Positions 11,778 through 22,870 of a stretch of DNA of 64,000 nt are shown here, piece after piece. The DNA is from Apostichopus japonicus (taxonomy: Eukaryota; Echinodermata; Holothuroidea; Aspidochirotida; Stichopodidae), in NCBI RefSeq assembly GCF_037975245.1, contig NC_092574.1, positions 512,001 to 576,000 on the forward strand. The letters run 5' to 3'. A program made the translations under genes and the position numbers. Each line of letters begins with the position of its first letter. Position 1 is the first letter of the stretch. The notes below the pieces were generated by a model. The model ran no database searches and was not told the DNA's origin. It saw only the letters and a list, made by a program, of their open reading frames with translations.

Positions 11778-12684
11778 TATATATATTAAATATATATAAA
11801 ATTTATAATTTTTTATAATAAATATTAAATATATTAAATATAATATTATATATATCAAAAGACACCACCATCGATCCCAGAAAATACACACACACAGCTT
11901 GCTACCATGGGTAATTAGACACTAGTCTACAGTCAGTACATACAGCTGCGGTCAATACCTACATCATAGTGTACAGACAATACAGCGATGGACATCTCAG
12001 GTCCAGCTAAAGGTAACAAAGTATCACGTTCATTACTGTACTGTTTTCAGATCGCCGAACGTGGTTTGGGGCGACTCTTCAATGCCTTTAAATTGACCCC
12101 ATTTTGGCTCCACATGTATTTTCATTCATGTTCTTCAACATGCAAGCTACAAAAAAGACCCAAGATCATGATTGATAACGGGTCAAAAAAAGAGATGTTC
12201 TCCTGCTGCTTTTGGAACTTTTCCTGAGATAGAATAACAATCGGGCGGATGGATATCGACTCTAATAGGAGTATGCCACCCTAAATCAAAAAACTTTTGG
12301 CAATGTGCAGACGACACTGCCATGCGTAGGCTAACAATGGTTTTGTATTGTTTTAAAGAAACCATATTGCCTTGCGGTGCGGCCTGATGTAGCCAGCGAA
12401 ATGGAGATGGAGTTCGTTTCTTTGGTTTGACTACCAAAGTACAAAGACGAAAGATTTGGGAGACAAAATTTCAACTGCATGACGGTCTAGAGGCCTACCA
12501 AGCTGTGTGAGTTGGGGATAGGCATAGGGCCATAGGCACTACTACTACTCGGTACTAGGCTAGGCTTCAACAACTAGTATTACGACAGTAAGAGTAGATC
12601 GGCATGTTTTGGTCATAAAGTCCAGGATTTCCTGCACAGTTCCATTTTAGGCTTGGCTTACTACTTATTTGAGATCAAAGCAAA
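11291..12684. other. Intergenic, TA microsatellite, no gene supported
   Basis: This stretch holds an AT-rich segment with TA and CA dinucleotide runs (about 11,680-11,850) and otherwise unremarkable DNA. A minus-strand open frame of 84 codons at 12,183-12,437 has no ATG, no recognisable domain and no splice context that I can defend. I see no further feature. Confidence 0.6.
11700..11800. repeat. TA/CA microsatellite
   Basis: Runs of TA from about 11,700 to 11,732 and again from 11,748, separated by a CACACACA stretch, with degenerate AT sequence continuing to about 11,850. Confidence 0.95.
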
Positions 12685-12689
12685 CAGGC

Positions 12690-13111
12690 TGTTACGTAGT
12701 GTGGGGTAATAAGTTCAACACAGTGTCATTCGTTGCTTTTCTTCCTTTATTTTTCAAACTCCACATACAGTATCTCCACATAACTCCACTGCTTCCTTTC
12801 ACAATTCACTATATCAATTCAACCTCTGCTTAACTCAACCTAAACAACCTCTGCTTCCTTGCAACACTATCCTCGCTATCTTCCCACACTCCCTTACGCT
12901 TCTCTCCTTTTCTCCTCTCCTAATACCTTGGCTCCTCACCTTACAAAAGCCACAGTCCAACTGCCCGTAACCCCTCTCCTCATCTCTAGCTCTATCCTTT
13001 AATCCTATTAGCAAGTCTTTACATGTCTAAGTAATCCCAGCTTTGTAATCCCCTTAAGCTATCCCTAGGACATAAGCAGCTTTCCTATCCTTACTTATAG
13101 ACTTCACAACA
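12690..13111 (-). repeat. 3' LTR
   Basis: The 422-bp long terminal repeat starts TGTTGTGAAG and ends CTACGTAACA on the minus strand. A TCTATAAGTAAGG word near its start could be a TATA element, and an AATAAA on the minus strand (12,746-12,751) is a candidate polyadenylation signal. No difference from the partner at 16,858-17,279 was found by reading. Confidence 0.95.
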
Positions 13112-13125
13112 TGCCCCTCCTCCCC
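13112..13125 (-). other. Polypurine tract
   Basis: On the minus strand GGGGAGGAGGGGCA lies directly before the 3' LTR, the position and composition expected for the plus-strand primer of an LTR retrotransposon. Confidence 0.8.
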
Positions 13126-13334
13126 GAAAGACTGTGTCAGTCTTCTTTTACCTTAAAACTTAATCCTTACGAACCCTATGTACACAAAACAAATCCAACC
13201 AAACCCTGTACCATCGTTTACATACACTTTTTACAAGAGTGAAAGTTAATCCACTCAACAACAACCTCTACTACAAATACAATTGAATTTACTGACAGCG
13301 TACATGATATACACAATATACACAGTATATGAAG

Positions 13335-16241
13335 TTATACACACTCAATACACTCGAAAGGTATAGCCTCGTAGTTAATCTGAAATAACTGAAATAATTT
13401 GAAATTACTGACAAAGTACACAATTTTCACAACATACGGTCCCTGCCACTTGTTGTCAAACTTTGAAGGCCCCTCTGGAAGAAATACCAATACCCTTTCA
13501 CCTGCCTTAAATTCCCTGGGGGTGGCATTCTTGTCATAATTCTTTTTCATTTTCTTTTGGCTTTTCCTTGTGTTCTCATTAGCATCTTGCAATAGTTTCG
13601 GGATGCGTTTGCGCATACTCAGCAAGTGTGTTACCACATCATTAGGATCACTATCAGATGATACCCACATATCTTTAAGAATGCTCAGTGGACCTCTAAT
13701 TTTTCTACCATACAGCAATTCAAAGGGAGCATATCCTGTGGTAGCACATGGGACTTCCCTGTAAGCGAATAAAAATGAAGGTATGTACTCATCCCAATGT
13801 TTCATTTGATCCTCCGTCAAGGACCTCATCATGTTTTTGAGAGTACCATGAAAACGTTCTGTCATACCATTTGTTTGTTGGTGCCTCGCTGAGGTTGCGA
13901 TTTGGGTAATATTGAGTCTACTGCAAATCGATTTCATAACCTTCGACATGAAGTTTGTCCCTTGGTCATGAACAATTTCCCTGGGTAAACCTATCCTAGC
14001 GAAAACCTGTATCAGGGCATCCACAACTGTTTCTGCTCTGATGTTGGACAAGGGGATAGCCTCAGGATACCTGGTGGCATAATCCACAATGGTGAGCAGG
14101 TACATATTCCTTTTCCTAGTCCTTATCATTGGGCCAACTATGTCTATACCTATACGTTGGAAAGGTGTATCAATAATTGGCATGGGTAGTAATGGATACT
14201 TGCGAATTTGTTTGCCTTTATCCAATTTCTGACATACTTTACATGTTCTACAGTAATGTGATATGTCTTGAAAGATTCCCAGCCAATAGAAATGCATTAA
14301 CACTCTATCCTTCGTTTTAGTAACTCCCATGTGTCCTGCGTTATCATGCGCCATTTCAAGAATATCTTTTCTACATTCCTTTGGTACTACAATCTGTTCC
14401 GTTACTTGTACCTTATCTAAGTCACCCTCAGGGCCTTTATTCTGGGCTCTTTGCCACTTCCTCAGTAATAACCCATCTTTGGTAAAGAAGCAAACTCTAT
14501 GCGTGCCTACTTCTTCTGACTGAACTATCCTATCTCTTATCCCTTGTAGAGAGGCATCTGAGTTTTGCATAGCTATTAGCCTTTCCTTATTAATTGAAAC
14601 TATTTTGGTTATCCCAGCACTGACAGGTTCTAAGGCAACCGGTTTTTCTCCTTGTTCCATCTCATTTGTTTCTTCTATTTTATCTTTTACCTTGTCAACA
14701 TGTTCTTTTGACCGTTGCTCAACATACTCTCTTAGTTCTCTTTCACCCTGTTTAAACTCTTCTACTTCATTCCGTGCTTGAGCTCTGGTTAATACACAGA
14801 TGTCTCTTCTAATGGCTTCCCCACAATGAGAATCTAAATCATGACCAAGAAGAAAATCTTTCTGCAAACCTTCAATAACAGCTACTCTTACTTTGCCAGT
14901 TATCAGCTCACAGTTTAGTTCCACTTCGGCCAATGGGACTTCAACTGTCCCTCCCACACCTGATACTGTTATCCATTTACCATTTAGATAGCATCTACCC
15001 GGGACTAAATCCGCTTTTATGGCAGATTGCGTGCATGCTGAGTCTCTTAGAATCTTTATGTTTTGGCCTTCTACCTTACCATCCAGCATGCACTTTTCTA
15101 GCCTAATGGCAGCTACATCGTCTACCTGATCTGGTGCACAATTATAAACTCTTCTTGAATCTGCATCTCTGTGCCTAGTGTCCTGGCTTGGGGCCCTTTG
15201 AGGACAAGCATTACAAAGATGGCCTGTCTGGCCACAAGTAAAGCATCTCCTAGAGACTTCTGTTAATGCTGCCTCTTGTCTACAAAATTTGCTAATGTGA
15301 CCTGCCTTACCACATTTGAAACAAACTATACTGGGTTTGAATGCAGTGGCATTGGCATTTAACTGTGGTCCCTCTCTTTGGAGTCCCCTTCCGTATCTTT
15401 GCCTCTCCCATTTTGCTACTTGACTCCAATATTCATCCCCACCTCTGTTTATTATATATCTGTCTGCCTCATGGGCCAGATCTTTACTGGTCTTAATTTG
15501 CCTATCCCTCAGGTGGATGCCTAAATCAGTAGGGAGGCAACTAATTGCTTGCTCGACAACTAATAGTTCTTTTACAGCTTCAACATCCTTTTCTTCTACA
15601 TCTGAGAATCTTATCCAACCATTTAAATGGTGATTCAAGTCATTAACCCACCCTGACACAGTTTGATCTCTTCTTTTTGTGGTGTTTCTAAATTTGACTC
15701 TGTAAGTTTCTGCATTTACATGGTATTTGGCTAGTATGGCAGCTTTTATCGTATCATAATTCTGAGACTCTGTTATAGGGAGGTTCACATAGGCTTCCTT
15801 AGCCTTACCAGATAAATTTGGGATCAAAAATATTGCCCACTGTGATTTATCCCACTTGTTTGTTTCTGCTAACATTTCAAAACCTCTAAGATATACATCG
15901 ACATCTTCATTTTCATGCAGACGAGGCACCTTCATCAAATTTACACTTTCACCACTTGCCACTGAAGTTGGGTTCGCTTGAACTTTGGCAGTTTCGTTCT
16001 CTATCTGAAGTTGCTTTAGTTTTACTTCTTTATCTGCCTCTACTTTAGCCTTGTTCAGTTCATGATCTTGTTTGGACTTTTCTATTTCAATTTGTGCTTC
16101 TACCTTACGCATCTCTAGTAAGTAGTCAATCGACATTTCTTTTGGAAGACCTTCAGGTATCCCTGGTGGACAAGTTTCGTCTTCCTTTTTATCTGTTGTG
16201 TTCATTTTCACTTCATTTTTCTCTGATCTTAAATTATACAT
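13335..16241 (-). CDS. Gag-protease-integrase polyprotein (968 aa), no RT
   Basis: The ATG at 16,241 opens one uninterrupted frame. Residues 35-90 are highly charged and probably coiled coil. Gag follows, with two CX2CX4HX4C zinc knuckles at 307-320 and 333-346. A retropepsin-like segment has its aspartate at D400, in a DSA rather than the usual DSG/DTG context, and an FLLGHDL segment at 463-469. The integrase has H632/H637 and C667/C670 zinc ligands, catalytic D700, D759 and E795 (the D,D35E spacing is exact) and a GPY motif at 934-936. Directly after GPY the homology ends in about 30 low-complexity residues and a stop. In Gmr1-type Ty3/Gypsy elements integrase precedes reverse transcriptase, so the missing part is exactly the C-terminal RT-RNase H. 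The integrase looks catalytically intact; the protease variant is uncertain. Confidence 0.92.
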   Translation of the reverse strand: MYNLRSEKNEVKMNTTDKKEDETCPPGIPEGLPKEMSIDYLLEMRKVEAQIEIEKSKQDHELNKAKVEADKEVKLKQLQIENETAKVQANPTSVASGESVNLMKVPRLHENEDVDVYLRGFEMLAETNKWDKSQWAIFLIPNLSGKAKEAYVNLPITESQNYDTIKAAILAKYHVNAETYRVKFRNTTKRRDQTVSGWVNDLNHHLNGWIRFSDVEEKDVEAVKELLVVEQAISCLPTDLGIHLRDRQIKTSKDLAHEADRYIINRGGDEYWSQVAKWERQRYGRGLQREGPQLNANATAFKPSIVCFKCGKAGHISKFCRQEAALTEVSRRCFTCGQTGHLCNACPQRAPSQDTRHRDADSRRVYNCAPDQVDDVAAIRLEKCMLDGKVEGQNIKILRDSACTQSAIKADLVPGRCYLNGKWITVSGVGGTVEVPLAEVELNCELITGKVRVAVIEGLQKDFLLGHDLDSHCGEAIRRDICVLTRAQARNEVEEFKQGERELREYVEQRSKEHVDKVKDKIEETNEMEQGEKPVALEPVSAGITKIVSINKERLIAMQNSDASLQGIRDRIVQSEEVGTHRVCFFTKDGLLLRKWQRAQNKGPEGDLDKVQVTEQIVVPKECRKDILEMAHDNAGHMGVTKTKDRVLMHFYWLGIFQDISHYCRTCKVCQKLDKGKQIRKYPLLPMPIIDTPFQRIGIDIVGPMIRTRKRNMYLLTIVDYATRYPEAIPLSNIRAETVVDALIQVFARIGLPREIVHDQGTNFMSKVMKSICSRLNITQIATSARHQQTNGMTERFHGTLKNMMRSLTEDQMKHWDEYIPSFLFAYREVPCATTGYAPFELLYGRKIRGPLSILKDMWVSSDSDPNDVVTHLLSMRKRIPKLLQDANENTRKSQKKMKKNYDKNATPREFKAGERVLVFLPEGPSKFDNKWQGPYVVKIVYFVSNFKLFQLFQINYEAIPFECIECV

Positions 16242-16839
16242 GATGCACCCTTAAATGGAGAATATGAAAATAGCAATTATAAATAAATATACAACAATTT
16301 ACAACCTTAATGTATGTGTGACCTCTTTCAGATTCTCCACCGCAGTTTCAGCCAGAAAGTGTCCAAGAAGAACTCCTCAAAAATGACTCCATACAAGTTA
16401 CTCAGCTCTCACAGTTGGTTGCTGTCTGTTTTCTATATTTTGGTTTCTCCTTCTTCTCTGCCACCAAACAATGACTTCTTCCACCTTGATAAACGCAAAT
16501 GCATGTTTATGTAACAGCGTGTTTTTACATGGACAACTCCGCTTCCATAATTGGGCGTTGAATAATCTCCGTCGTACAATAAGCTCCACCACTATGCGGT
16601 TGTATGATGTTGTTACATACCCTCGGGATCTTGCTTCTTTAGATGTTCCTGAAACGATGACCATCCATCCATTTCGCCCAAGATTCCTGTGTTACATAAT
16701 TTCTTTTGAATAAACAATCGTCTGCATGACTAACACATTAGTAAACGATATATATATATATCTTTTTGAGTCTCATTGACTTTTTGCTGGTAGCGGATTT
16801 ATCACAATGGTAGTGGGCAAACACCGAGGTATTTCTTCT
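16242..16839 (-). other. LTR-element 5' leader
   Basis: About 600 bp separate the primer-binding site from the Gag ATG, a long untranslated leader where packaging signals normally lie. It contains a short TA run near 16,752 and an 88-codon minus-strand open frame (16,398-16,664) without recognisable domain. I do not call that a gene. Confidence 0.6.
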
Positions 16840-16840
16840 T

Positions 16841-16857
16841 TTAAACCGCTGCCACCA
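16841..16857 (-). other. Primer-binding site
   Basis: Immediately inside the 5' LTR the minus strand reads TGGTGGCAGCGGTTTAA. The TGG start matches the universal CCA end of a tRNA. I cannot name the tRNA without a search. Confidence 0.75.
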
Positions 16858-17279
16858 TGTTACGTAGTGTGGGGTAATAAGTTCAACACAGTGTCATTCG
16901 TTGCTTTTCTTCCTTTATTTTTCAAACTCCACATACAGTATCTCCACATAACTCCACTGCTTCCTTTCACAATTCACTATATCAATTCAACCTCTGCTTA
17001 ACTCAACCTAAACAACCTCTGCTTCCTTGCAACACTATCCTCGCTATCTTCCCACACTCCCTTACGCTTCTCTCCTTTTCTCCTCTCCTAATACCTTGGC
17101 TCCTCACCTTACAAAAGCCACAGTCCAACTGCCCGTAACCCCTCTCCTCATCTCTAGCTCTATCCTTTAATCCTATTAGCAAGTCTTTACATGTCTAAGT
17201 AATCCCAGCTTTGTAATCCCCTTAAGCTATCCCTAGGACATAAGCAGCTTTCCTATCCTTACTTATAGACTTCACAACA
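16858..17279 (-). repeat. 5' LTR
   Basis: Partner of the LTR at 12,690-13,111, same 422-bp length and, by reading, the same sequence. The CAGGC target duplication follows at 17,280-17,284. Confidence 0.95.
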
Positions 17280-17284
17280 CAGGC

Positions 17285-18859
17285 ATAGGCCTATGACTTG
17301 CTATGTTCGACTGAGTTATACGACTGAGTTATAACAAGCCTAGCCTAGACCTAGTTATGCCAGTGCAACCAATGTAACCAAGATTCTAAAGTCTGACTGT
17401 AGCTGGACTGAGTTAGGCTTAATGGACCTATATGCAGACAATTAGCTGTGTATCTCAATCACAGGGATTGAAGTTGAATATGGCCATAAGAAGTAGCCTA
17501 CTACTAGTACTACCATGGGCATAGCAATACATATTACTAAATACTACAGTAGGTCTAATGCTTTGCATGAAGGCCAAGACTGTCTATAGATAAACAGTCC
17601 TTCTCAAATTCGCTCGAGCATTACGAATTTGTAACTTGATAAACTACCCCAAATACTGTCACTAGGATTCATCCTTGAGCGCACCTAATTAATTCACCAG
17701 TCAACATGTATGATTGTAAACATAAGTGCTCTAAATCTAATGGCCAGCACTACTTTCCTGTGCTTGAAGACATGTTTGGCTTGACCACTGATATAATACT
17801 CTGTGTGTTTAATCATGAATTTGTACAGAGGAGCATTAAGTATGCCTAGCATTACCAAATGGGGTAGATATTCAATATCCCCTTTTTTGGCCAACAACAG
17901 GTCAAGTCAGTTGGTATTGCAATAAGTATATGGAAGATGGTAATGGCTTAGCCTAAGATACTCCTAGGGTAAGCACCTAGCACGCTATGCAACAACGCTT
18001 TGATTGAAGATTTGTTAACAGACTTATCAGCCATAGGGCTAGTTCCAAATTAGCTAGGCCTTACACAGTTACAGTTTCAGCCAAAAGCTCCATTAGGCCT
18101 ATACAATTTGGCCTACTGCCACTGGCTAAAGTTTAAAACGATAGGGTTAAGACTTAGACTAGACTCAGTACATCAGCAAAAATCGTTTACAACAAAAGTC
18201 AAACACTAATGCTAGGGTTTTGCAGGCCTGCCAACTCTCGCGGTTTACTGTACAACTCACACTGCAAGTCTTCAAAATTTTACGAAAGTTTGTTATACCT
18301 TTGAGTTTGACATCAGCGTCCTTGAAATTGGGTCTGTTCACGTTTCACGGTTGCCAAAGGTAGCAAATTTTCAAATTACAGTACAGAACTTCTATTCTAA
18401 ATAAGAAAACCATAATTAATATCTGCAATTCATGAATTAGAATTGACCAGACCTTAAAACTATTCTGGAAATTATATTCAAGATGGTAGAAAAGTGTGAC
18501 AGTCTATAAATTTTCTAAAAGTTGTTCTTGGTTGTGCTACTCCACCATTAATCAAACATATGTTGTTCATTTAAAGGCAATAATAATGAGTAGACAAACA
18601 TGTTATTAATTCATAACCTACTAAAAAAGATATAAACTCTTAATAGGTTCCAAGTTCGAAACAAAGAAAAGTGATCAACAAGACATAAATTTATTAAACA
18701 CAGGCCATGCTTGTTAATACTAAGCAATACATTTCAATGTATAACGCGCAGGCACACAAAATTCTTAGTAGTTGCATATTTGCAAGCACTGTTCTGGCCT
18801 TTGTTTAAGCATTAGGAGTAGAGACCGTTAACTTACTTAGCCCGATCTGATATTACAAG
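17285..18859. other. Intergenic, no gene supported
   Basis: AT-rich DNA with many TAGGCCTA-like words and no convincing exon on either strand. The 67-codon minus-strand frame at 17,694-17,897 has no recognisable features. Confidence 0.55.
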
Positions 18860-18994
18860 ATGACTTCTCCTGAGCTGGATACCGTTGAAGAGTACAGTAT
18901 CATTGGAAAATATCGTTTGTCAGGACTGTGCCCTGAAAATTCAATACTAAATCAAAGAAGATTGATACGGAAAAGATCGAAGAGTTTAGACTAA
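18860..18994 (+). pseudogene. Integrase gene N-terminal segment
   Basis: An ATG opens 44 codons containing VEEYSIIGKYRL and RRLIRKRSKSLD, matching in style the N-terminal 'EY..tGKYP..ls..eKr.iRkrs..F' segment that precedes the zinc finger in KRBA2-like integrases. The frame ends at TAA (18,992-18,994). One base out of frame, the text reads FRLTG, the expected continuation, so a single-base deletion near 18,985 is likely. The match is from family memory and the segment is short. Confidence 0.5.
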
Positions 18995-19349
18995 CGGGAG
19001 CAATAAACAGCCACCGAGCTTTGTGCTGAAAAGTGTGAGCAGTAATACTTTTAAATCAAGAAAAGCCAAAATCATGCAATTTAAATTATTGAAATTAAAA
19101 AAGCTTCACTGTCCAGTATCAAAAGTATTTGCAAACTTTGATACAGCATTCTGTTCTGTACAAGAATTGTTGATTGTACGCACCTTATTAGCAGTGTAAG
19201 AATACCTGCTTTTAGCACATTCAGTCATCGAGTAATCTTTTGTTAACTTTCAATGAGTATATATCAGCATGATTGGAAATCCTTAATAGCAGTATATTGT
19301 CTACAAAACTCAGACATAAATCACTTGAACATCAGTTGGTATGATTGCA

Positions 19350-19440
19350 GCGGCGTAACACCTATGGCCCGGACAGGGCAAACCCAGGGGCCCCCAACCA
19401 AAGGGGGCCCCTGCTGCACTGATGTTCAGAACTTAGAAGA
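19350..19440. repeat. GGCGTAA/GGGCCCC dispersed repeat, short copy
   Basis: CAGCGGCGTAACACC followed by an inverted pair of GGGGCCCC/GGGGGCCCC words. It resembles, in opposite orientation, the repeat at 23,690-23,862, which ends ATTACGCCACTG. It abuts the 5' end of the LINE. Confidence 0.5.
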
Positions 19441-19538
19441 GGGGTACCCTTTTTTTTCTTTTCTTTGGAAACGGCACGTTTTCGTTGGAAAAGAAACTAT
19501 AAACGAGACAATGGACATATTTTTCATTTTTTCTGTGC

Positions 19539-19967
19539 GTGAATACATTCGTCATAAACGCTGCCGCACCTGGTTCAATTACTGATACAAAACTTGAACG
19601 AAACTCGACAAAAACTAAATCTACTGTGATATTAGGCAATGTTGCAGAAGGCTCTTCATCTCTGCCTACCAACACCCAGCCACAGCAGAAACAACCGAAA
19701 TCTCCCAAGAAAGCGAAGGCTACGACCACAGCGACCAAGAAAATTCCCACCGATGAAGCACAGAAAACCCGACTACAAAGAAAACCCGACTACAAACCAG
19801 GAAGTAATGGAGACACCACTGAAACTGTAAATGACTCTATGGCACACCTTAAAAGGCAGATGTCTTTGGATGAGGACAACTTCATTTTTGTAAGACACAA
19901 GAAGAAAATACCAACACCAAACCTTAGCAAGGCAAGAACCGTAAGAAGCAAAAACAATCAAACCTGA
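19539..19967 (+). CDS. LINE ORF1-like basic protein (partial)
   Basis: An open frame of about 142 codons with no ATG at its left end, so the start is unknown and the element may be 5' truncated. The protein is rich in Lys, Thr, Pro and Gln (for example QKQPKSPKKAKATTT) with no zinc knuckle or RRM that I can see. It ends 40 bp before the ORF2 ATG, the usual position of ORF1 in CR1/L2-type elements. By position it would be an RNA-binding chaperone; the sequence alone does not show that. Confidence 0.5.
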   Translation: MNTFVINAAAPGSITDTKLERNSTKTKSTVILGNVAEGSSSLPTNTQPQQKQPKSPKKAKATTTATKKIPTDEAQKTRLQRKPDYKPGSNGDTTETVNDSMAHLKRQMSLDEDNFIFVRHKKKIPTPNLSKARTVRSKNNQT

Positions 19968-20007
19968 CTACTATATCGTCATCGTCATCATACTCTTTCT
20001 TGTTTTA

Positions 20008-22870
20008 ATGGATCCAACAAAAAACAAAATAGAAACAAGGGATAATATTTCCTGTGAGTATTATAACATCGATAAGTATAATAATTTACCCCCTAGTAAT
20101 GGTCTTACCATTTTCAATATGAACAGTAGGAGTCTTAACAAAAATTTTGATAATATTACCACTTTCATCTCATTACTTAATAACGAATTCTCGATCTTGG
20201 GCTTTACGGAAACTTGGTTGAATGACAATAATAATACATCCATCATCAATATTAATAATTATCGACTTGTAGAAAAACACCGCCATAAAAGAAGGGGAGG
20301 TGGGGTTTGTTTATACATTAAAAAGAACTATAATTACAAATGCAGAGACGATCTCTCTGTATTTAATGACTCAATTGAGTCTCTTTTCATAGAGATCACA
20401 CCCCAAAATGGCAGTAAGCATTACGTTATTGGTATTATTTATAGACCACCGACGGGTTCTTATGACGACTTTTATTTTCATGTGCAAAACATTTATGGCA
20501 AATTAACAGAATCACGTAGTAATTCTTATATCATGGGTGATTTCAACATTAACTTACTTGACGACCACTTATCTACAGATTTCCTCAACTTAGCTTTCTC
20601 GAATAATTTTTATCCAGCAATAACAAATCCTACCCGTGTTGCAAGTACATCGTCTACTTTAATTGATAACATATTTACTAATGATAATTCTGCAATTAAC
20701 TCAGGCATATTTGTAACCGATATTACCGACCACTTTCCCATCTTCCTTGACAATAATTCAAGACTTAGAATCTATAATAGAGATAGTAAACGTATTCGTA
20801 ATTACAATATAAATAATATCAGTAATTTTATTTCCCAATTAGAATGTAAGCAATGGGATGATGTTCTTAATGAAAAGGATGCTAATGTATCCTATAATGT
20901 ATTTTTTAATCATTTTAGTGATATGTACAATGACTGTTTTCCAGTGCAGGTTATTAATGTAAGGAAGAAACGTAAAAAGAGACATCCTTGGATTACTAGT
21001 GGTATATTAAAATCAATAAAAAAGAAAAATCAATTGTATAGACGCCAATTAAAGGATCCAACATCGAATAACAAGAAGGTATACCTTATTTATCGAAATA
21101 AATTAACAAATATTATCAGAACATCAAAGAAACTATACTTTCACAGTAAATTTATCGAGAGCAATAATAACATTAATGGTACCTGGAAAACAGTCAATGA
21201 ACTCTTACATAAAAATGCCAGTCAATCGTCATATCCTGCGGCCTTTCACCATAACCAAAACGTTGTCACAGACAACCAGGAAATTGCAAATGGTTTTAAC
21301 AATTACTTTGTAAATGTAGGCCCTTCACTGGCCAGCAAGATTAAACCCCTTGAAAAAGCTGAGATTTTTTTGCATAAAAGCAGAAATCCCAACCCAAACT
21401 CTGTGTTCATATTCCCGTGACAGAAGAAGAATTACTGAAAACGATCAACACTGCAATTAAACCCAAAAAGGCTGCAGGATATGACGATTTCAGTCCTGAT
21501 ATTATCAAACAGGCCGCTAAGTATATTGTCACACCACTTGCCCATATTTGTAACCTATCATTTAATACAGGTGTCTTTCCAGACAAGTTAAAAATTGCTA
21601 AAGTCTTACCAATTTACAAAAATGGCCAGAACAATGCATATGAAAATTACCGGCCAATATCGTTACTCTCTTGTTTTGCGAAACTTATAGAAAGTCTATT
21701 GTTTAATCGTATTTGTAGATTCTTGGACAAACACAACATTCTTAATAAACAACAGTACGGATTTCGATACAATCACTCCACTGAGCTCGCCCTGGCAGAT
21801 GCAATTGATAATCTCTACAGTAAACTTGATCAACGTAAGACTTGCATTGGTGGTATTCCTAGACTTAAGTAAAGCGTTTGATACCATTAATCATTCTATT
21901 TTACTGAATAAGATGCACTTTAATGGTATAAGAGGTACTACTCTGAATTGGTTCGACAGCTACCTATCTCACCGTTACCAATTTACTGCGTATAAGTCAC
22001 ATAACTCTGATCTTGCCCAAGTCCCTTGTGGTGTACCACAGGGATCTATCCTGGGACCTCTGTGATTCATTATTTATGTAAACGACATATGTCAAGTGTC
22101 CAACATTGCAAAAGTTACTTTGTTTGCTGATGACACCACTATTTTCTTTTACTCTGACAACATTAGCATCCTACCTATTACTGTATCTAATGAACTAGAA
22201 AAGTTTAGTAACTGGTTTCGGTCAAACAAGCTTTCTATCAATGTCAACAAGACACACTACATTGTTTTTAATTCCTCCAACAACCCTCCTCAAGTTCACA
22301 ACATTAATATGAATGGTACACCAATTAACAATGTTGACTACATAAAATTTTTAGGTGTATATATTGATTCAAAACTAAGTTGGCAACAACATATTTCAGC
22401 AATCTGTTCTAAGGTCGCAAGGAACATTGGTATACTCGCTATAATAAAACATTTCCTACCGACACACATTCTAAGAATGATTTATAATACGCTCATTCTA
22501 CCTCATCTGTCCTACTGTTCTATTATTTGGTCTGGTGCTAACATAACTTGTCTTGACCGTCTCAATAAACTACAAAAAGGCGCAATACGTAACATAACAC
22601 ATGCTGCATTTCGTCAGCATACTAGTCCATTGTTTAAAGGTCAAAACCTGCTGAAATTAAATGATATTATAAGGCTACAACTTGCTGTATTTACGTATAA
22701 AGCATGGCATGGGCTACTTCCGGGTTCCTTTCATAATTTCTATACAATTAATGTAGAATTATACAATTATAATACCCGAAATAGACAAAATGCTCATTGC
22801 AACTTCTATCATACGAAATTAGGTACACGCAGCTTTCGCAACCGTGCAACTAAGTTATGGAACTCATGAA
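20008..22870 (+). pseudogene. LINE ORF2: endonuclease-reverse transcriptase, disrupted
   Basis: The ATG at 20,008 opens a complete APE-type endonuclease: FNMNSRSL (Asn), FTETWL (Glu), IYRPPTGSYDDF, MGDFNINL and TDHFPIF. The reverse transcriptase follows with YRPISLLSCFAKL, LDLSKAFDTINH, GVPQGSILGPL and FADDT (22,121-22,137). It is broken by a stop/frameshift at about 21,418, a frameshift near 21,860, a TGA at about 22,063 just after the SILGPL block, and a TGA near 22,868 where relatives have Trp. No functional ORF2 can be made from this copy. The frame similarity to the LINE at 365 is obvious throughout. Confidence 0.88.

Larger units (their letters stand above)
12690..17279 (-). mobile_element. 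Ty3/Gypsy LTR retrotransposon, Gmr1-like, lacking RT/RNase H
   Basis: This is a structurally complete LTR element on the minus strand. Two 422-bp LTRs (12,690-13,111 and 16,858-17,279) appear identical by eye, begin TGTT and end AACA in element orientation, and are flanked by a 5-bp direct duplication CAGGC (12,685-12,689 and 17,280-17,284). Next to the 5' LTR is a primer-binding site beginning TGG; next to the 3' LTR is a purine tract. The single long frame encodes Gag, protease and integrase. Only about 220 bp separate its stop from the 3' LTR, so no reverse transcriptase or RNase H fits. Identical LTRs imply very recent insertion, presumably with enzymes supplied in trans. Confidence 0.95.

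Noticed and set aside
11563-11799. Open frames across the TA/CA microsatellite
   Set aside because: Translation is only YIYIYI-type low complexity.
12183-12437. 84-codon minus-strand frame left of the LTR element
   Set aside because: No ATG, no domain and no splice context; composition alone is not enough.
16398-16664. 88-codon minus-strand frame in the LTR-element leader
   Set aside because: Lies in the presumed untranslated leader, with no recognisable domain; could be chance.
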